Of a DNA stretch of 8,296 nt, positions 1 through 5,618 are shown piece by piece. Position 1 is the stretch's first letter; each line of letters opens with the position of its first letter. The notes below the pieces were generated by a model that did no database searches, was not told the origin of the DNA, and saw only the letters and a list, made by a program, of their open reading frames with translations. Made by a program: the position numbers and the translations under genes. Origin of the DNA: Actinomycetes bacterium. Its GTDB lineage: Bacteria; Actinomycetota; Actinomycetes; Actinomycetales; Dermatophilaceae. The stretch lies in assembly GCA_023451855.1 (NCBI GenBank), contig JAEXXY010000272.1:1-8296 (forward strand), in the 5' to 3' direction.

Positions 1-1489
1 CGTCACCGTCAAGGCAGCCCGACTCATCGGCGAGGCCGACGTCGTGGCCTACCACAGCGGCCCGCGCGGCGACTCGATCGCGCGACGCATCGCGGCCCCG
101 TACGTCCGTGACGGCGTCATCGAGGAGCTGCTCGTCTACCCGGTGACGACGGGCTCGACCGACCACCCCCTGGGCTACCACGGCCTCATGGCCGACTTCT
201 ACGACGCATCAGCGGATCGCCTTGCAGCTCATCTGGACTCGGGCCGCAACGTCGTCGTGCTCGCCGAGGGTGACCCGCTCTTCTACGGCACGTACATGTA
301 CCTGCACGACCGGCTCGCCGACCGGTACGACACCGCGGTCGTGCCCGGCGTGACGTCGGTCAGCGGGTCCGCGGCGGCGGTCGCCACGGGCCTGTGCCGG
401 CACGAGGACGTCCTGACGATCCTGCCCGGGACCTTGCCGGTGCCCGAGCTCGCCCGACGCCTGGCCGACACCGAGGCCGCCGTCGTCATGAAGCTGGGCC
501 GCACCTTCGAGCACGTCCGCGAGGCACTGCGCCAGGCCGGCCGCCTCGACGAGGCGCGGTACGTCGAGCGCGCGAGCAGCGAGGCGGAGCGCGTGCTGCC
601 CGTCGCCGACGTCGACGCGTCGACCGTGCCCTACATGTCCATGGTCGTCGTACCGGGGCGTGACCTGCGCGCCGACGCCGCCGGCCGTGCCGCGTCGTCG
701 ATGACGAAATCCATTGCCGTGCAATACTCTTCGGTCCGGCCACCGACAGGGGACGCGGTGGGTGAAGTGGTCGTGGTGGGACTCGGGCCCGGCCCGGAGC
801 GATGGCTCACGCCGGAAGCGTCGGCCGAGCTGGCCGGCGTCGGGCACGTCGTCGGGTACGCGCCGTACGTCGCGCGCGTGCCGCAGCGGGAGGGGCTGAC
901 GCGGCACGCGTCGGGCAACACCGTCGAGGTCGACCGCGCCCGGGACGCCCTCGAGCTGGCCCGCAAGGGTGAGCGGGTCGCCGTCGTGTCCGGTGGTGAC
1001 GCCGGGGTGTTCGGCATGGCCTCTGCGGTCTTCGAGGCCGCCGAGGCGCACGGCTACGGCGACGTACCGGTCCGCGTCGTGCCGGGCGTGACCGCGGCCC
1101 AGGCGGTCGCGGCGCGAGCGGGCGCACCGCTGGGCGGCGACTTCGCCGTCATCTCCCTGTCCGACCGGCTCAAGCCGTGGCACGTCGTCGCTGCACGCCT
1201 GCGCGCCGCCGCCGAGGCCGACCTCGCGATCGCGATCTACAACCCGGCCTCGCGCAGCCGCACCGAGCAGGTGGCGCTGGCCCGCGACCTGCTGCTGGAG
1301 GTCCGCGGCGCCGACCAGGTGGTGGTCGTCGGGCGCGACGTCGGTCGGGCCGAGGAGTCGCTGACCGTCACGACGCTCGGCGAGCTCGACCCGGCGTCGA
1401 TCGACATGAAGTGCCTCGTCATGGTCGGCGCGACGCGAACCCGGGTCACGCCGTTGGGCCAGGTGTGGACGCCCCGCTTCGTCGACTGA
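1..1489 (+). CDS. cobIJ: CobIJ: precorrin-2 C20-methyltransferase / precorrin-3B C17-methyltransferase fusion (5' partial)
   Basis: Bifunctional cytoplasmic SAM-dependent enzyme of aerobic corrin synthesis. The CobI half methylates precorrin-2 at C20; the CobJ half methylates precorrin-3B at C17 with ring contraction. The open frame already runs at base 2 (VTVKAARLIGEADVVAYHSG, the usual CobI N-terminal region after the missing GxGPGDPE loop), so the true start lies just upstream and about 15 residues are missing; the GTG at 44 is not the start. Counting visible residues from base 2: CobI about 1-230 with AEGDPLFYG at 88-96 and PGVTSVSGSAAA; a Ser-rich, less GC-rich linker about 231-252; CobJ about 253-495 with VGLGPG, SGGDAGVFGM at 330-339 and YNPASRSR at 413-420. 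About 495 visible residues match the roughly 510 of the CobI-CobJ fusion known in Mycobacterium tuberculosis (Rv2066). CobG and CobH may lie upstream. Function is very secure. Confidence 0.96.
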   Translation, partial: VTVKAARLIGEADVVAYHSGPRGDSIARRIAAPYVRDGVIEELLVYPVTTGSTDHPLGYHGLMADFYDASADRLAAHLDSGRNVVVLAEGDPLFYGTYMYLHDRLADRYDTAVVPGVTSVSGSAAAVATGLCRHEDVLTILPGTLPVPELARRLADTEAAVVMKLGRTFEHVREALRQAGRLDEARYVERASSEAERVLPVADVDASTVPYMSMVVVPGRDLRADAAGRAASSMTKSIAVQYSSVRPPTGDAVGEVVVVGLGPGPERWLTPEASAELAGVGHVVGYAPYVARVPQREGLTRHASGNTVEVDRARDALELARKGERVAVVSGGDAGVFGMASAVFEAAEAHGYGDVPVRVVPGVTAAQAVAARAGAPLGGDFAVISLSDRLKPWHVVAARLRAAAEADLAIAIYNPASRSRTEQVALARDLLLEVRGADQVVVVGRDVGRAEESLTVTTLGELDPASIDMKCLVMVGATRTRVTPLGQVWTPRFVD

Positions 1490-1494
1490 CAGGC

Positions 1495-1506
1495 GGGGCC
1501 GGCCCC
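1495..1506. terminator. Perfect 12-bp palindrome between convergent genes, possible bidirectional terminator
   Basis: GGGGCCGGCCCC lies in the 25-nt gap between the cobIJ stop and the stop of the NYN gene on the other strand. It could fold on either transcript as a short GC hairpin. No U-tract follows on either strand, so this is at best an actinobacterial-type U-less terminator; chance occurrence in GC-rich DNA is a real alternative. Confidence 0.3.
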
Positions 1507-1514
1507 ACTGCGGC

Positions 1515-2075
1515 TCAGAGGAACTGGGACGGGTCGAACTCGTCGATCGGGATGATCCGGACCCGCGGCAGGTGCGTGTTGAAGGCCAGGACGTCGTACT
1601 CGAGGTCGAAGAGCTGCAGGCCCCGCTCGGTCAGTGCGTCGAAGCCCTTGTTGCGGAACTCCGTGAAGCCGACGACCCCGGCCCGGCGGCCGTCGAGCAC
1701 GTCGCCGAGCTGCTCGAGGAAGTCGCCGTCGTTGCTGACGAGGACGACGTCGGCCTCGCGGCCACGCAGCTCGACGAGGGTGCGCTGGATGGCGATGTCG
1801 ACGACCTTCTGGCCGGGCGCACCGGACAGCGGCACCGGCCGGTACCCGATCGCGAGCAACGCCTGGACGAACGCCATCGGCAGCTCGGTGTTCGCCGCGA
1901 GGAAGAAGAGACCCTGAGCCGGCTGGCCCCACGACTCCTCGGCGAACTGGAGCAGGCGCTCCCAGCGCGGACGCTCCTCCGGGCGCGGACGCCGGCCGAG
2001 GATCGAGGTGCCGAGCGTGGCGTCGATGTTCTCGCCGTCGACGAGCACGTACGTGGTGCGGGAGGCGTCCGTCAT
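1515..2075 (-). CDS. NYN (PIN-like) domain protein, putative RNase
   Basis: A 186-residue soluble protein that is almost entirely one NYN domain. The expected acidic cluster is visible: LVDGENID at 11-18 (D13, E15), KVVDIAIQ at 90-97 (D93) and DVVLVSNDGDFLEQLGDVL at 109-127 (D116, D118), followed by a hydrophobic strand and NKGF at 142-145. In the NYN/PIN superfamily such acidic residues bind metal for RNA cleavage. Start ATG at 2075 is chosen because the domain begins at residue 8 and because a TAGGGT hexamer sits 6 nt upstream. It is divergent from the GNAT gene (49-nt gap) and convergent with cobIJ. It has no evident link to cobalamin; its substrate is unknown. The fold assignment is firm; nuclease activity is inferred from the family. 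Confidence 0.88.
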   Translation of the reverse strand: MTDASRTTYVLVDGENIDATLGTSILGRRPRPEERPRWERLLQFAEESWGQPAQGLFFLAANTELPMAFVQALLAIGYRPVPLSGAPGQKVVDIAIQRTLVELRGREADVVLVSNDGDFLEQLGDVLDGRRAGVVGFTEFRNKGFDALTERGLQLFDLEYDVLAFNTHLPRVRIIPIDEFDPSQFL

Positions 2076-2081
2076 GGGCTC

Positions 2082-2087
2082 ACCCTA
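2082..2087 (-). promoter_or_regulatory. Putative -10 element (TAGGGT) of the NYN gene
   Basis: On the minus strand TAGGGT is followed by 6 nt and then the ATG at 2075. It fits the actinobacterial TAnnnT -10 hexamer with transcription starting at or next to the start codon (leaderless mRNA). GGGTGAG in the same place could alternatively be read as a weak Shine-Dalgarno. No good -35 is seen. Confidence 0.4.
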
Positions 2088-2124
2088 CGGCGCCGCCGGA
2101 GGCGGAGGCTGCCACGATGACCCG

Positions 2125-2552
2125 GTGCCGACCTCGCCGATCGTCCTTCGCTCCGACGACCCTCGGGTGCCGACGCTGCTCACGGAGGGCTGGTCGGTGA
2201 GCGCGGGGTCATGGGCAGCCGAGATCGACCTCCGGGCGACCGACCACGCGGTGCTCCGGGCCGCCGCCGCCGGCGCGCCTTCGGCGCCCTCCATCCCGAC
2301 GGCGGCCTCGTGGCGATGACCTACGTCGACGTCGACGGGGCCCGGGCCGAGGTCGACGTCACGGTCGTGACGCCGGCGTGGCGCGGCGTCGGGCTCGCCA
2401 CCGGCGTCAAGGCGGCGTCGCTGCTGGCTCTCGCTGCCGAGGGGGTCACGGCCGTCCGGACCGGCGGGTCGCAGGACAACGCCGCGATCCTCGCGTCCAA
2501 CCGCACCCTGGGCTTCGTCGTCGACGAGCGCTGGGTGACGCTGCGCCGATGA
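2125..2552 (+). pseudogene. GNAT-family N-acetyltransferase, interrupted by an apparent -1 frameshift
   Basis: The N-terminal part reads from GTG 2125 (VPTSPIVLRSDDPRVPTLL...EIDLRATDHAVLRAAAA) and stays open only to TGA 2317-2319. The rest continues in the frame one base back, from about 2271 (AFGALHPDGGLVAMTYVDVDG) through the acetyl-CoA loop VTPAWRGVGLATG to QDNAAILASNRTLGF and WVTLRR, stopping at 2550-2552. Protein-like sequence switches frame inside the GC-only run at about 2261-2280, as a single lost base would produce. Joined, it gives about 142 residues, a normal single GNAT domain. It would transfer an acetyl group from acetyl-CoA to an unknown amine. The N-terminal frame ends with an ATGA overlap (2316-2319) with an ATG in the second frame, so two coupled polypeptides are possible but unlikely, since family-like sequence in the second frame begins before that ATG. 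Sequencing error in the run is the main alternative. GGAGG at 2104-2108 is rather far from the GTG. Confidence 0.65.
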
Positions 2553-2573
2553 CCCTGCGTCACTGACCCTGCG
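2550..2573 (+). repeat. Short direct repeat TGACCCTGCG
   Basis: Two exact copies of TGACCCTGCG, at 2550-2559 and 2564-2573, separated by TCAC. The first contains the GNAT stop codon. They fill most of the 25-nt gap before the end of the convergent arsR gene. Probably a small local duplication; no function is evident. Confidence 0.5.
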
Positions 2574-2577
2574 CGCC

Positions 2578-2976
2578 CTACCGCCCCGACTCCCTGGGTT
2601 GTGGGGCGCGCCCGGCGGCGGGCATGCGGTGCTGGTGGTCGGTCTCGGCGCCGAGGTCGCGCTCGGTGTGGTCGGCGTGGAAGAGCGCCTCGGCGAGCAA
2701 GGCGTGCACGTGCGTGTCCGCCGCCGTGTAGTAGACGAAGGTGCCCTCGCGGCGCCCCCGGACGAGTCCGGCCAGTCGCAGCTTGGCCAGGTGCTGGCTC
2801 ACGGAGGTCGGACTGACGCCGGCGAGGTCGGCCAGGCACGTCACCGACGACTCGCCCTGCAGCAGCGCCCACAACAGCTTGATGCGGGTGGGGTCGGCGA
2901 GCATCCGGAAGGTCTCGGCGGCCAGGTGCGCCTGCTCGTCCTCGGGCATCGACAGCTCGGGCAGTCCCTCGTGCAT
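2578..2976 (-). CDS. ArsR/SmtB-family metal-sensing repressor (CzrA-like alpha-5 site)
   Basis: A 132-residue winged-helix DNA-binding protein. The recognition helix is SPTSVSQHLAKLRLAGLV (55-72) and the wing is GRREGTFVYY (74-83). Near the C-terminus D87, H89, H100 and H103 form the exact DxH-x10-HxxH pattern of the interhelical alpha-5 site that binds Zn(II) or Co(II) in CzrA and SmtB dimers. A single Cys (C47) sits in the alpha-3 region and the tail carries DHQH. The family binds operator DNA when metal-free and releases it on metal binding. ATG 2976 is preferred over upstream codons because the protein then begins directly before the HTH region and a TAGGCT hexamer lies 7 nt upstream. It is divergent from the CDF exporter (56-nt gap), so it very probably represses that gene and itself. 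Zn versus Co specificity cannot be decided from sequence. Confidence 0.93.
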   Translation of the reverse strand: MHEGLPELSMPEDEQAHLAAETFRMLADPTRIKLLWALLQGESSVTCLADLAGVSPTSVSQHLAKLRLAGLVRGRREGTFVYYTAADTHVHALLAEALFHADHTERDLGAETDHQHRMPAAGRAPQPRESGR

Positions 2977-2983
2977 GCAGCCG

Positions 2984-2989
2984 AGCCTA
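2984..2989 (-). promoter_or_regulatory. Putative -10 element (TAGGCT) of the arsR-family gene
   Basis: Minus-strand TAGGCT followed by exactly 7 nt and then ATG 2976. This places a transcription start at the start codon, as in leaderless actinobacterial genes, and no Shine-Dalgarno is visible for this gene. The inverted repeat at 3000-3013 lies just upstream of this hexamer. Confidence 0.45.
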
Positions 2990-2999
2990 CGTGCATTCT

Positions 3000-3013
3000 T
3001 ACCTTCGCAGGTA
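3000..3013. promoter_or_regulatory. Putative ArsR operator, inverted repeat TACCT-TCGC-AGGTA
   Basis: A perfect 5-bp inverted repeat with a 4-nt spacer lies in the 56-nt region between the divergent repressor and CDF genes. It is flanked by TGCAT (2992-2996) and ATGCA (3013-3017), offset by two bases from the same centre. The repeat falls upstream of both putative -10 hexamers, where a bound ArsR dimer could block both promoters. The local sequence is AT-richer than its surroundings. Binding is inferred from position and family; the motif itself is not one I recognise. Confidence 0.5.
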
Positions 3014-3019
3014 TGCAGA

Positions 3020-3025
3020 TAGGAT
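3020..3025 (+). promoter_or_regulatory. Putative -10 element (TAGGAT) of the CDF exporter gene
   Basis: TAGGAT is followed by 7 nt and then ATG 3033, mirroring the arrangement on the opposite strand for the repressor gene. It supports 3033 as the start and a leaderless transcript, although AGGA within it could also act as a weak Shine-Dalgarno. Confidence 0.45.
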
Positions 3026-3032
3026 GTCAGGC

Positions 3033-4076
3033 ATGTCCGGAGCCTCACCCGTGCACGAGCGGGCGCACGACCACCAGCACGAGCACCAGCACGAGCACCA
3101 GCACGGCACGGGGGTCTGGGCGCGGGTGCGGCAGGCCGTCACGCCGCACTCGCACGACGTCACCGACTCGCTCGACAACGCCCTCGAGTCGAGCGCCCGC
3201 GGCGTCCGCGCCGTCCGCCTCGGCCTCGTGGGCCTTGGCGCCACGGCCCTGCTGCAGCTGCTCGTCGTCGTCGCATCCGGATCGGTGGCGCTGCTCGCCG
3301 ACACGATCCACAACTTCTCCGACGCACTGACGGCCATCCCGCTGTGGATCGCCTTCGTCATCGGCCGCCGCGCGACGACACGTCGCTACACCCATGGCTA
3401 CGGCCGCGCCGAGGACCTCGCCGGCCTCTTCGTCGTCGCGATGATCGCCCTGTCGGCGGTGCTCGCGGCGTGGCAGGCGATCGCCCGCCTCCTGAACCCC
3501 GCGCCCGTGCACCACCTCGGCTGGGTGGCCGTCGCCGGCCTCATCGGGTTCCTCGGCAACGAGGGTGTGGCGATCTTCCGGATCCGTGAGGGCCGCGCCA
3601 TCGGCTCGGCGGCCCTCGTCGCCGACGGCCACCACGCGCGCACCGACGGCCTCACCTCGCTCGCCGTGCTCGTCGGCGCCGGCGGCGTCGCCGTCGGGTG
3701 GACGTGGGCCGACCCCGTCGTGGGCCTGCTCATCACGGTCGCCATCCTCCTCGTGCTGCGCACTGCGGCCCGCGAGGTGTTCCGACGCCTCATGGACGGT
3801 GTCGAGCCGGGACTCGTGGACGCCGCCGAGGCCGCGCTCTCCCACGTTCGCGGCGTGCTGGGCGTCGACGACGTGCGGCTGCGCTGGGTGGGCCACGAGG
3901 TGCACGCAGAGGCCGTCGTCGAGGTCGAGCACAGCCTCACTCTCGAGGCCGCAGAGGTCGTCGCCGAGGACGCCGAACGCCGTCTGACCGGCGCCGTCCC
4001 CCGGCTGACGCGGGCGGTGGTGCGGGTGCGTCCGAGGGCTCAGGCCCCCGCGCCCACGGCGTCGACCGGGGCGTAG
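3033..4076 (+). CDS. Cation diffusion facilitator (CDF) metal exporter, probably Zn/Co
   Basis: A 347-residue inner-membrane metal/proton antiporter. The N-terminus has a cytosolic His-rich tail (HDHQHEHQHEHQH, 12-24, then HSH 39-41). The membrane part has about six segments between 61 and 245. The transport site residues are visible as HxxxD in TM2 (H93-D97, within LLADTIHNFSDAL) and HxxxD in TM5 (H201-D205, within ADGHHARTDGLTS); an HD/HD site is common in Zn-transporting members, and cobalt is also possible. A cytoplasmic C-terminal domain spans about 258-335. Start ATG 3033 is preferred over GTG 2991 and ATG 3024, which would run into the promoter. Expression is probably controlled by the divergent ArsR-type sensor. 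The 3' end overlaps the convergent ferredoxin gene by 37 bp. Family is certain; metal specificity is inferred. Confidence 0.95.
   Translation: MSGASPVHERAHDHQHEHQHEHQHGTGVWARVRQAVTPHSHDVTDSLDNALESSARGVRAVRLGLVGLGATALLQLLVVVASGSVALLADTIHNFSDALTAIPLWIAFVIGRRATTRRYTHGYGRAEDLAGLFVVAMIALSAVLAAWQAIARLLNPAPVHHLGWVAVAGLIGFLGNEGVAIFRIREGRAIGSAALVADGHHARTDGLTSLAVLVGAGGVAVGWTWADPVVGLLITVAILLVLRTAAREVFRRLMDGVEPGLVDAAEAALSHVRGVLGVDDVRLRWVGHEVHAEAVVEVEHSLTLEAAEVVAEDAERRLTGAVPRLTRAVVRVRPRAQAPAPTASTGA
3072..3106 (+). repeat. 12-bp tandem repeat encoding His-Gln-His-Glu
   Basis: The unit CACCAGCACGAG occurs twice in full (3072-3083, 3084-3095) and a third time minus its last bases (3096-3105). It encodes the repeating HQHE tail of the CDF exporter, a likely metal-binding segment. 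Repeats of this type can change in copy number, varying tail length without shifting frame. Confidence 0.85.
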
Positions 4077-4444
4077 GTCACCGACAGGGCGGCCGGCGCG
4101 AACAGGGACCCCTCGAGCTCGACCGGTGGAGGCACGACGCCCGGCCCGCCGCGGCGCACCCACAGCGCCACGGCGTCGACCGTCGCGTCGTCGAGCACCC
4201 GGCGCAGCCAGGTGGGTCGACCACCCTGGCTGCGCCCGATCGGCGAGGGCGTCACGACGACGACGTTCGACTCGTCGCAGGCGAGCAGGCACACGCTGCG
4301 CAGCACGCGGGCGCGGCCCCGGGTGCCGGCCTGGAGCCGGGCGAGGAGCCCGTCGTGGTCGACGCCCGGATGCTTGGCCGCGGTGCCGCAGCAGCAGTCG
4401 CGGCAGGCGCGGACGATGCACAGTCGCTCGCCAGTGCGGTTCAC
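4040..4444 (-). CDS. [2Fe-2S] thioredoxin-like ferredoxin domain protein
   Basis: A 134-residue soluble protein resembling thioredoxin-fold [2Fe-2S] ferredoxins. The N-terminal half has C9 and CRDCCCG at 14-20; the second pair is C52-x3-C56 in SVCLLACDESNVVVVTP. The C18-x33-C52-x3-C56 spacing, with C9 before it, fits the family's four-Cys pattern. KHPGVDHDGLLARL follows the first Cys group. The GTG at 4444 is chosen because it shares the GTGA overlap with the cbtA stop, pointing to translational coupling; an upstream ATG at 4513 would add a basic, unlike-family extension. It is the last gene of the riboswitch-cbtB-cbtA unit, so it is probably B12-repressed and linked to cobalt uptake or corrin redox chemistry. 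The actual electron partner is unknown. Confidence 0.85.
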   Translation of the reverse strand: MNRTGERLCIVRACRDCCCGTAAKHPGVDHDGLLARLQAGTRGRARVLRSVCLLACDESNVVVVTPSPIGRSQGGRPTWLRRVLDDATVDAVALWVRRGGPGVVPPPVELEGSLFAPAALSVTYAPVDAVGAGA

Positions 4445-5217
4445 GCGGGGACCCGTTCGTGTCGCTGAGCGCGTTCCATGAGCAGCCCGAACGAGATCCC
4501 GAGGGTGAGCCACATCGTCGCGAGCTGGGCCAGCGAGGCGAGGCGGAAGTCCCAGAGCAGGTCGCCCGGCACGTCCGCCGAGACGACGTCGGGCGTCCCC
4601 GGCACGAGGGCGAAGACGAGCGCGACACCGACGACGACCGCGAGCACGTCCAGAGCCCAGCGCGTCGGGGGCTCGACGCGTCCCGCCAGCGCGCGGTGGA
4701 GCGTCGGCACCGCGAGCGCCAGCGCCACCCCGAGCAGGAGGACGAGGACGTAGAGCGTCGTGCGTTGCCCGACGGTGTCGGGGTCGCCCACCGCCGGCGG
4801 GTTGGCGGGCATCTTCAGCCCGGGAAGGAGGCTGACCGCGGCGAACCCGACGGCGGTGAGCACGAAAGCGCGAGCGAGGTCGCCACGCCCGGGCAGCCGG
4901 TCGCGCATCCGCGCGAAGACGACGGCGAAGACGACGCCGACGGCGAGCCCGACGAGGACCGCGGTGACGCCGCCTGCCACGACCTGGGCCGTGCGCGAGA
5001 CGAGCGGCTCGTCGCCCCCGTGCGCGAGCAGCGACGCGGGCAGCCCGAGACCGGACTGCCCTCCGCCGTGGGCGTGCTCGCCGCGCGCGTCCTCGATCGC
5101 GAGCGCGCGACGGATGACCGGCTCGACCACCAGCCAGATGACGGCGGCGGACGCCAGGCCGGAGAGCACGCCGGAGAGCGCCCCGCGCCGCAGCACGGAG
5201 CCGAAGCTCACCCCCAC
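4441..5217 (-). CDS. cbtA: CbtA, cobalt transporter subunit (putative)
   Basis: A 258-residue membrane protein with about six hydrophobic segments (near 12-32, 78-102, 115-132, 153-172, 187-205, 225-247). The family signature is the conserved loop LKMPANPPAVGDPDTVGQRT (134-153). A His/Gly-rich loop (EHAHGGGQ, 47-54) between the first two segments could contact metal. CbtA and CbtB were proposed as a B12-regulated cobalt uptake system from their riboswitch and cob-gene context; transport has been inferred more than measured. The GTG start at 5217 follows the cbtB stop after one base; a second GTG at 5211 is an alternative. Its stop overlaps the start of the ferredoxin gene. The riboswitch ahead of cbtB should control it as part of one transcript. 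Confidence 0.93.
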   Translation of the reverse strand: MGVSFGSVLRRGALSGVLSGLASAAVIWLVVEPVIRRALAIEDARGEHAHGGGQSGLGLPASLLAHGGDEPLVSRTAQVVAGGVTAVLVGLAVGVVFAVVFARMRDRLPGRGDLARAFVLTAVGFAAVSLLPGLKMPANPPAVGDPDTVGQRTTLYVLVLLLGVALALAVPTLHRALAGRVEPPTRWALDVLAVVVGVALVFALVPGTPDVVSADVPGDLLWDFRLASLAQLATMWLTLGISFGLLMERAQRHERVPA

Positions 5218-5218
5218 C

Positions 5219-5416
5219 TCAGTGGCAGGGGACGCCGAGGGCGTGGCGCGCGTCGTGCGTCAGCTCGTGGAGCATCTGCGCGGCAGGCGTGCTGAGCAGC
5301 GCGCCGTTCTCCTGCGCGAGGAAGTAGAGCGCGAAGACGGCGAACGCGAGCAGCGCCCACGCCCAGGCGGGCACGTCGATGCGGGTGGTGGGGGTTGCGA
5401 CGGCAGCAGTGGCCAT
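5219..5416 (-). CDS. cbtB: CbtB, small His-tailed cobalt transporter subunit (putative)
   Basis: A 65-residue protein with a single membrane helix (about 17-35) and the characteristic C-terminal signature HELTHDARHALGVPCH (50-65), whose four histidines and one cysteine are likely cobalt ligands. It acts with CbtA in the membrane. The ATG at 5416 is chosen because it gives the normal CbtB length, follows AAAGGG by 10 nt, and lies 41 nt beyond the end of the riboswitch; the open frame continues upstream into the riboswitch but is not coding there. It is the first gene of the unit and is separated from cbtA by one base. Confidence 0.94.
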   Translation of the reverse strand: MATAAVATPTTRIDVPAWAWALLAFAVFALYFLAQENGALLSTPAAQMLHELTHDARHALGVPCH

Positions 5417-5421
5417 GGTGG

Positions 5422-5439
5422 ATGGACCCTTTCTTCCAT
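5422..5439 (-). promoter_or_regulatory. Leader hairpin exposing the cbtB Shine-Dalgarno in its loop
   Basis: On the minus strand ATGGA and TCCAT form a perfect 5-bp stem around the 8-nt loop AGAAAGGG, which holds the ribosome binding site of cbtB. It lies between the riboswitch P1 and the cbtB start. No terminator hairpin with a U-tract is seen, so control by access to this ribosome site is the more likely mode. The folding is my reading and was not computed. Confidence 0.4.
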
Positions 5440-5457
5440 GCCTCGTGGACAGATCAC

Positions 5458-5618
5458 GCCGCAGCCGGTCTCCTGGCTTCCAGATCGACACTCCTCCCCG
5501 GCCTTCCCGACGACCCGGCGCGAACCTGCGGTCGTCAGTGGCGGTGGTGGGGACTTGCTCCCTGGTCACAGTGGCGAGGACCACGTCGGAATCACACCGA
5601 CTTCCCGTGCACTGCGGC
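5458..5618 (-). promoter_or_regulatory. Cobalamin (B12) riboswitch upstream of cbtB
   Basis: The minus strand carries the aptamer landmarks in order: GGGAAGTCGGTGTGATTCC (5' core), GCCACTGTGACC, a second GCCACTG, GGGAAGGCCGGGGAGGAGT, and the B12 box GAAGCCAGGAGACCGGC (within 5462-5480). GCCGCAG (5618-5612) pairs perfectly with CTGCGGC (5464-5458), giving a 7-bp P1 that closes the aptamer. Known function: adenosyl- or other cobalamin binding shuts off expression of the downstream gene. Here that is cbtB-cbtA-ferredoxin, so sufficient B12 should stop cobalt uptake. It lies between the cobM stop and cbtB. The CAGGAT at 5625-5630, 6 nt before P1, might be its own -10; read-through from cobLM is also possible. 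Confidence 0.95.

Noticed and set aside
44..1489. GTG 44 as the start of cobIJ
   Set aside because: The 14 codons before it already read as conserved CobI sequence, so the gene begins upstream of the window.
2582..2613. CGCCCC-N15-GGGGCG stem and GGGCGCGCCC palindrome as a terminator for GNAT/arsR
   Set aside because: They lie inside the 3' coding end of the arsR gene, have no U-tract, and such GC palindromes are expected by chance at this base composition.
3045..4628. A 527-codon minus-strand open frame opposite the CDF gene
   Set aside because: It is Arg/Asp/Gly-rich with no motifs and spans three recognised genes in other frames; the CDF reading has clear transport-site residues.
4126..5295. 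A 389-codon plus-strand open frame opposite cbtA and the ferredoxin gene
   Set aside because: Charged low-complexity translation (RRR, GEDD runs) with no family features; the minus-strand genes carry conserved signatures and coupled starts.
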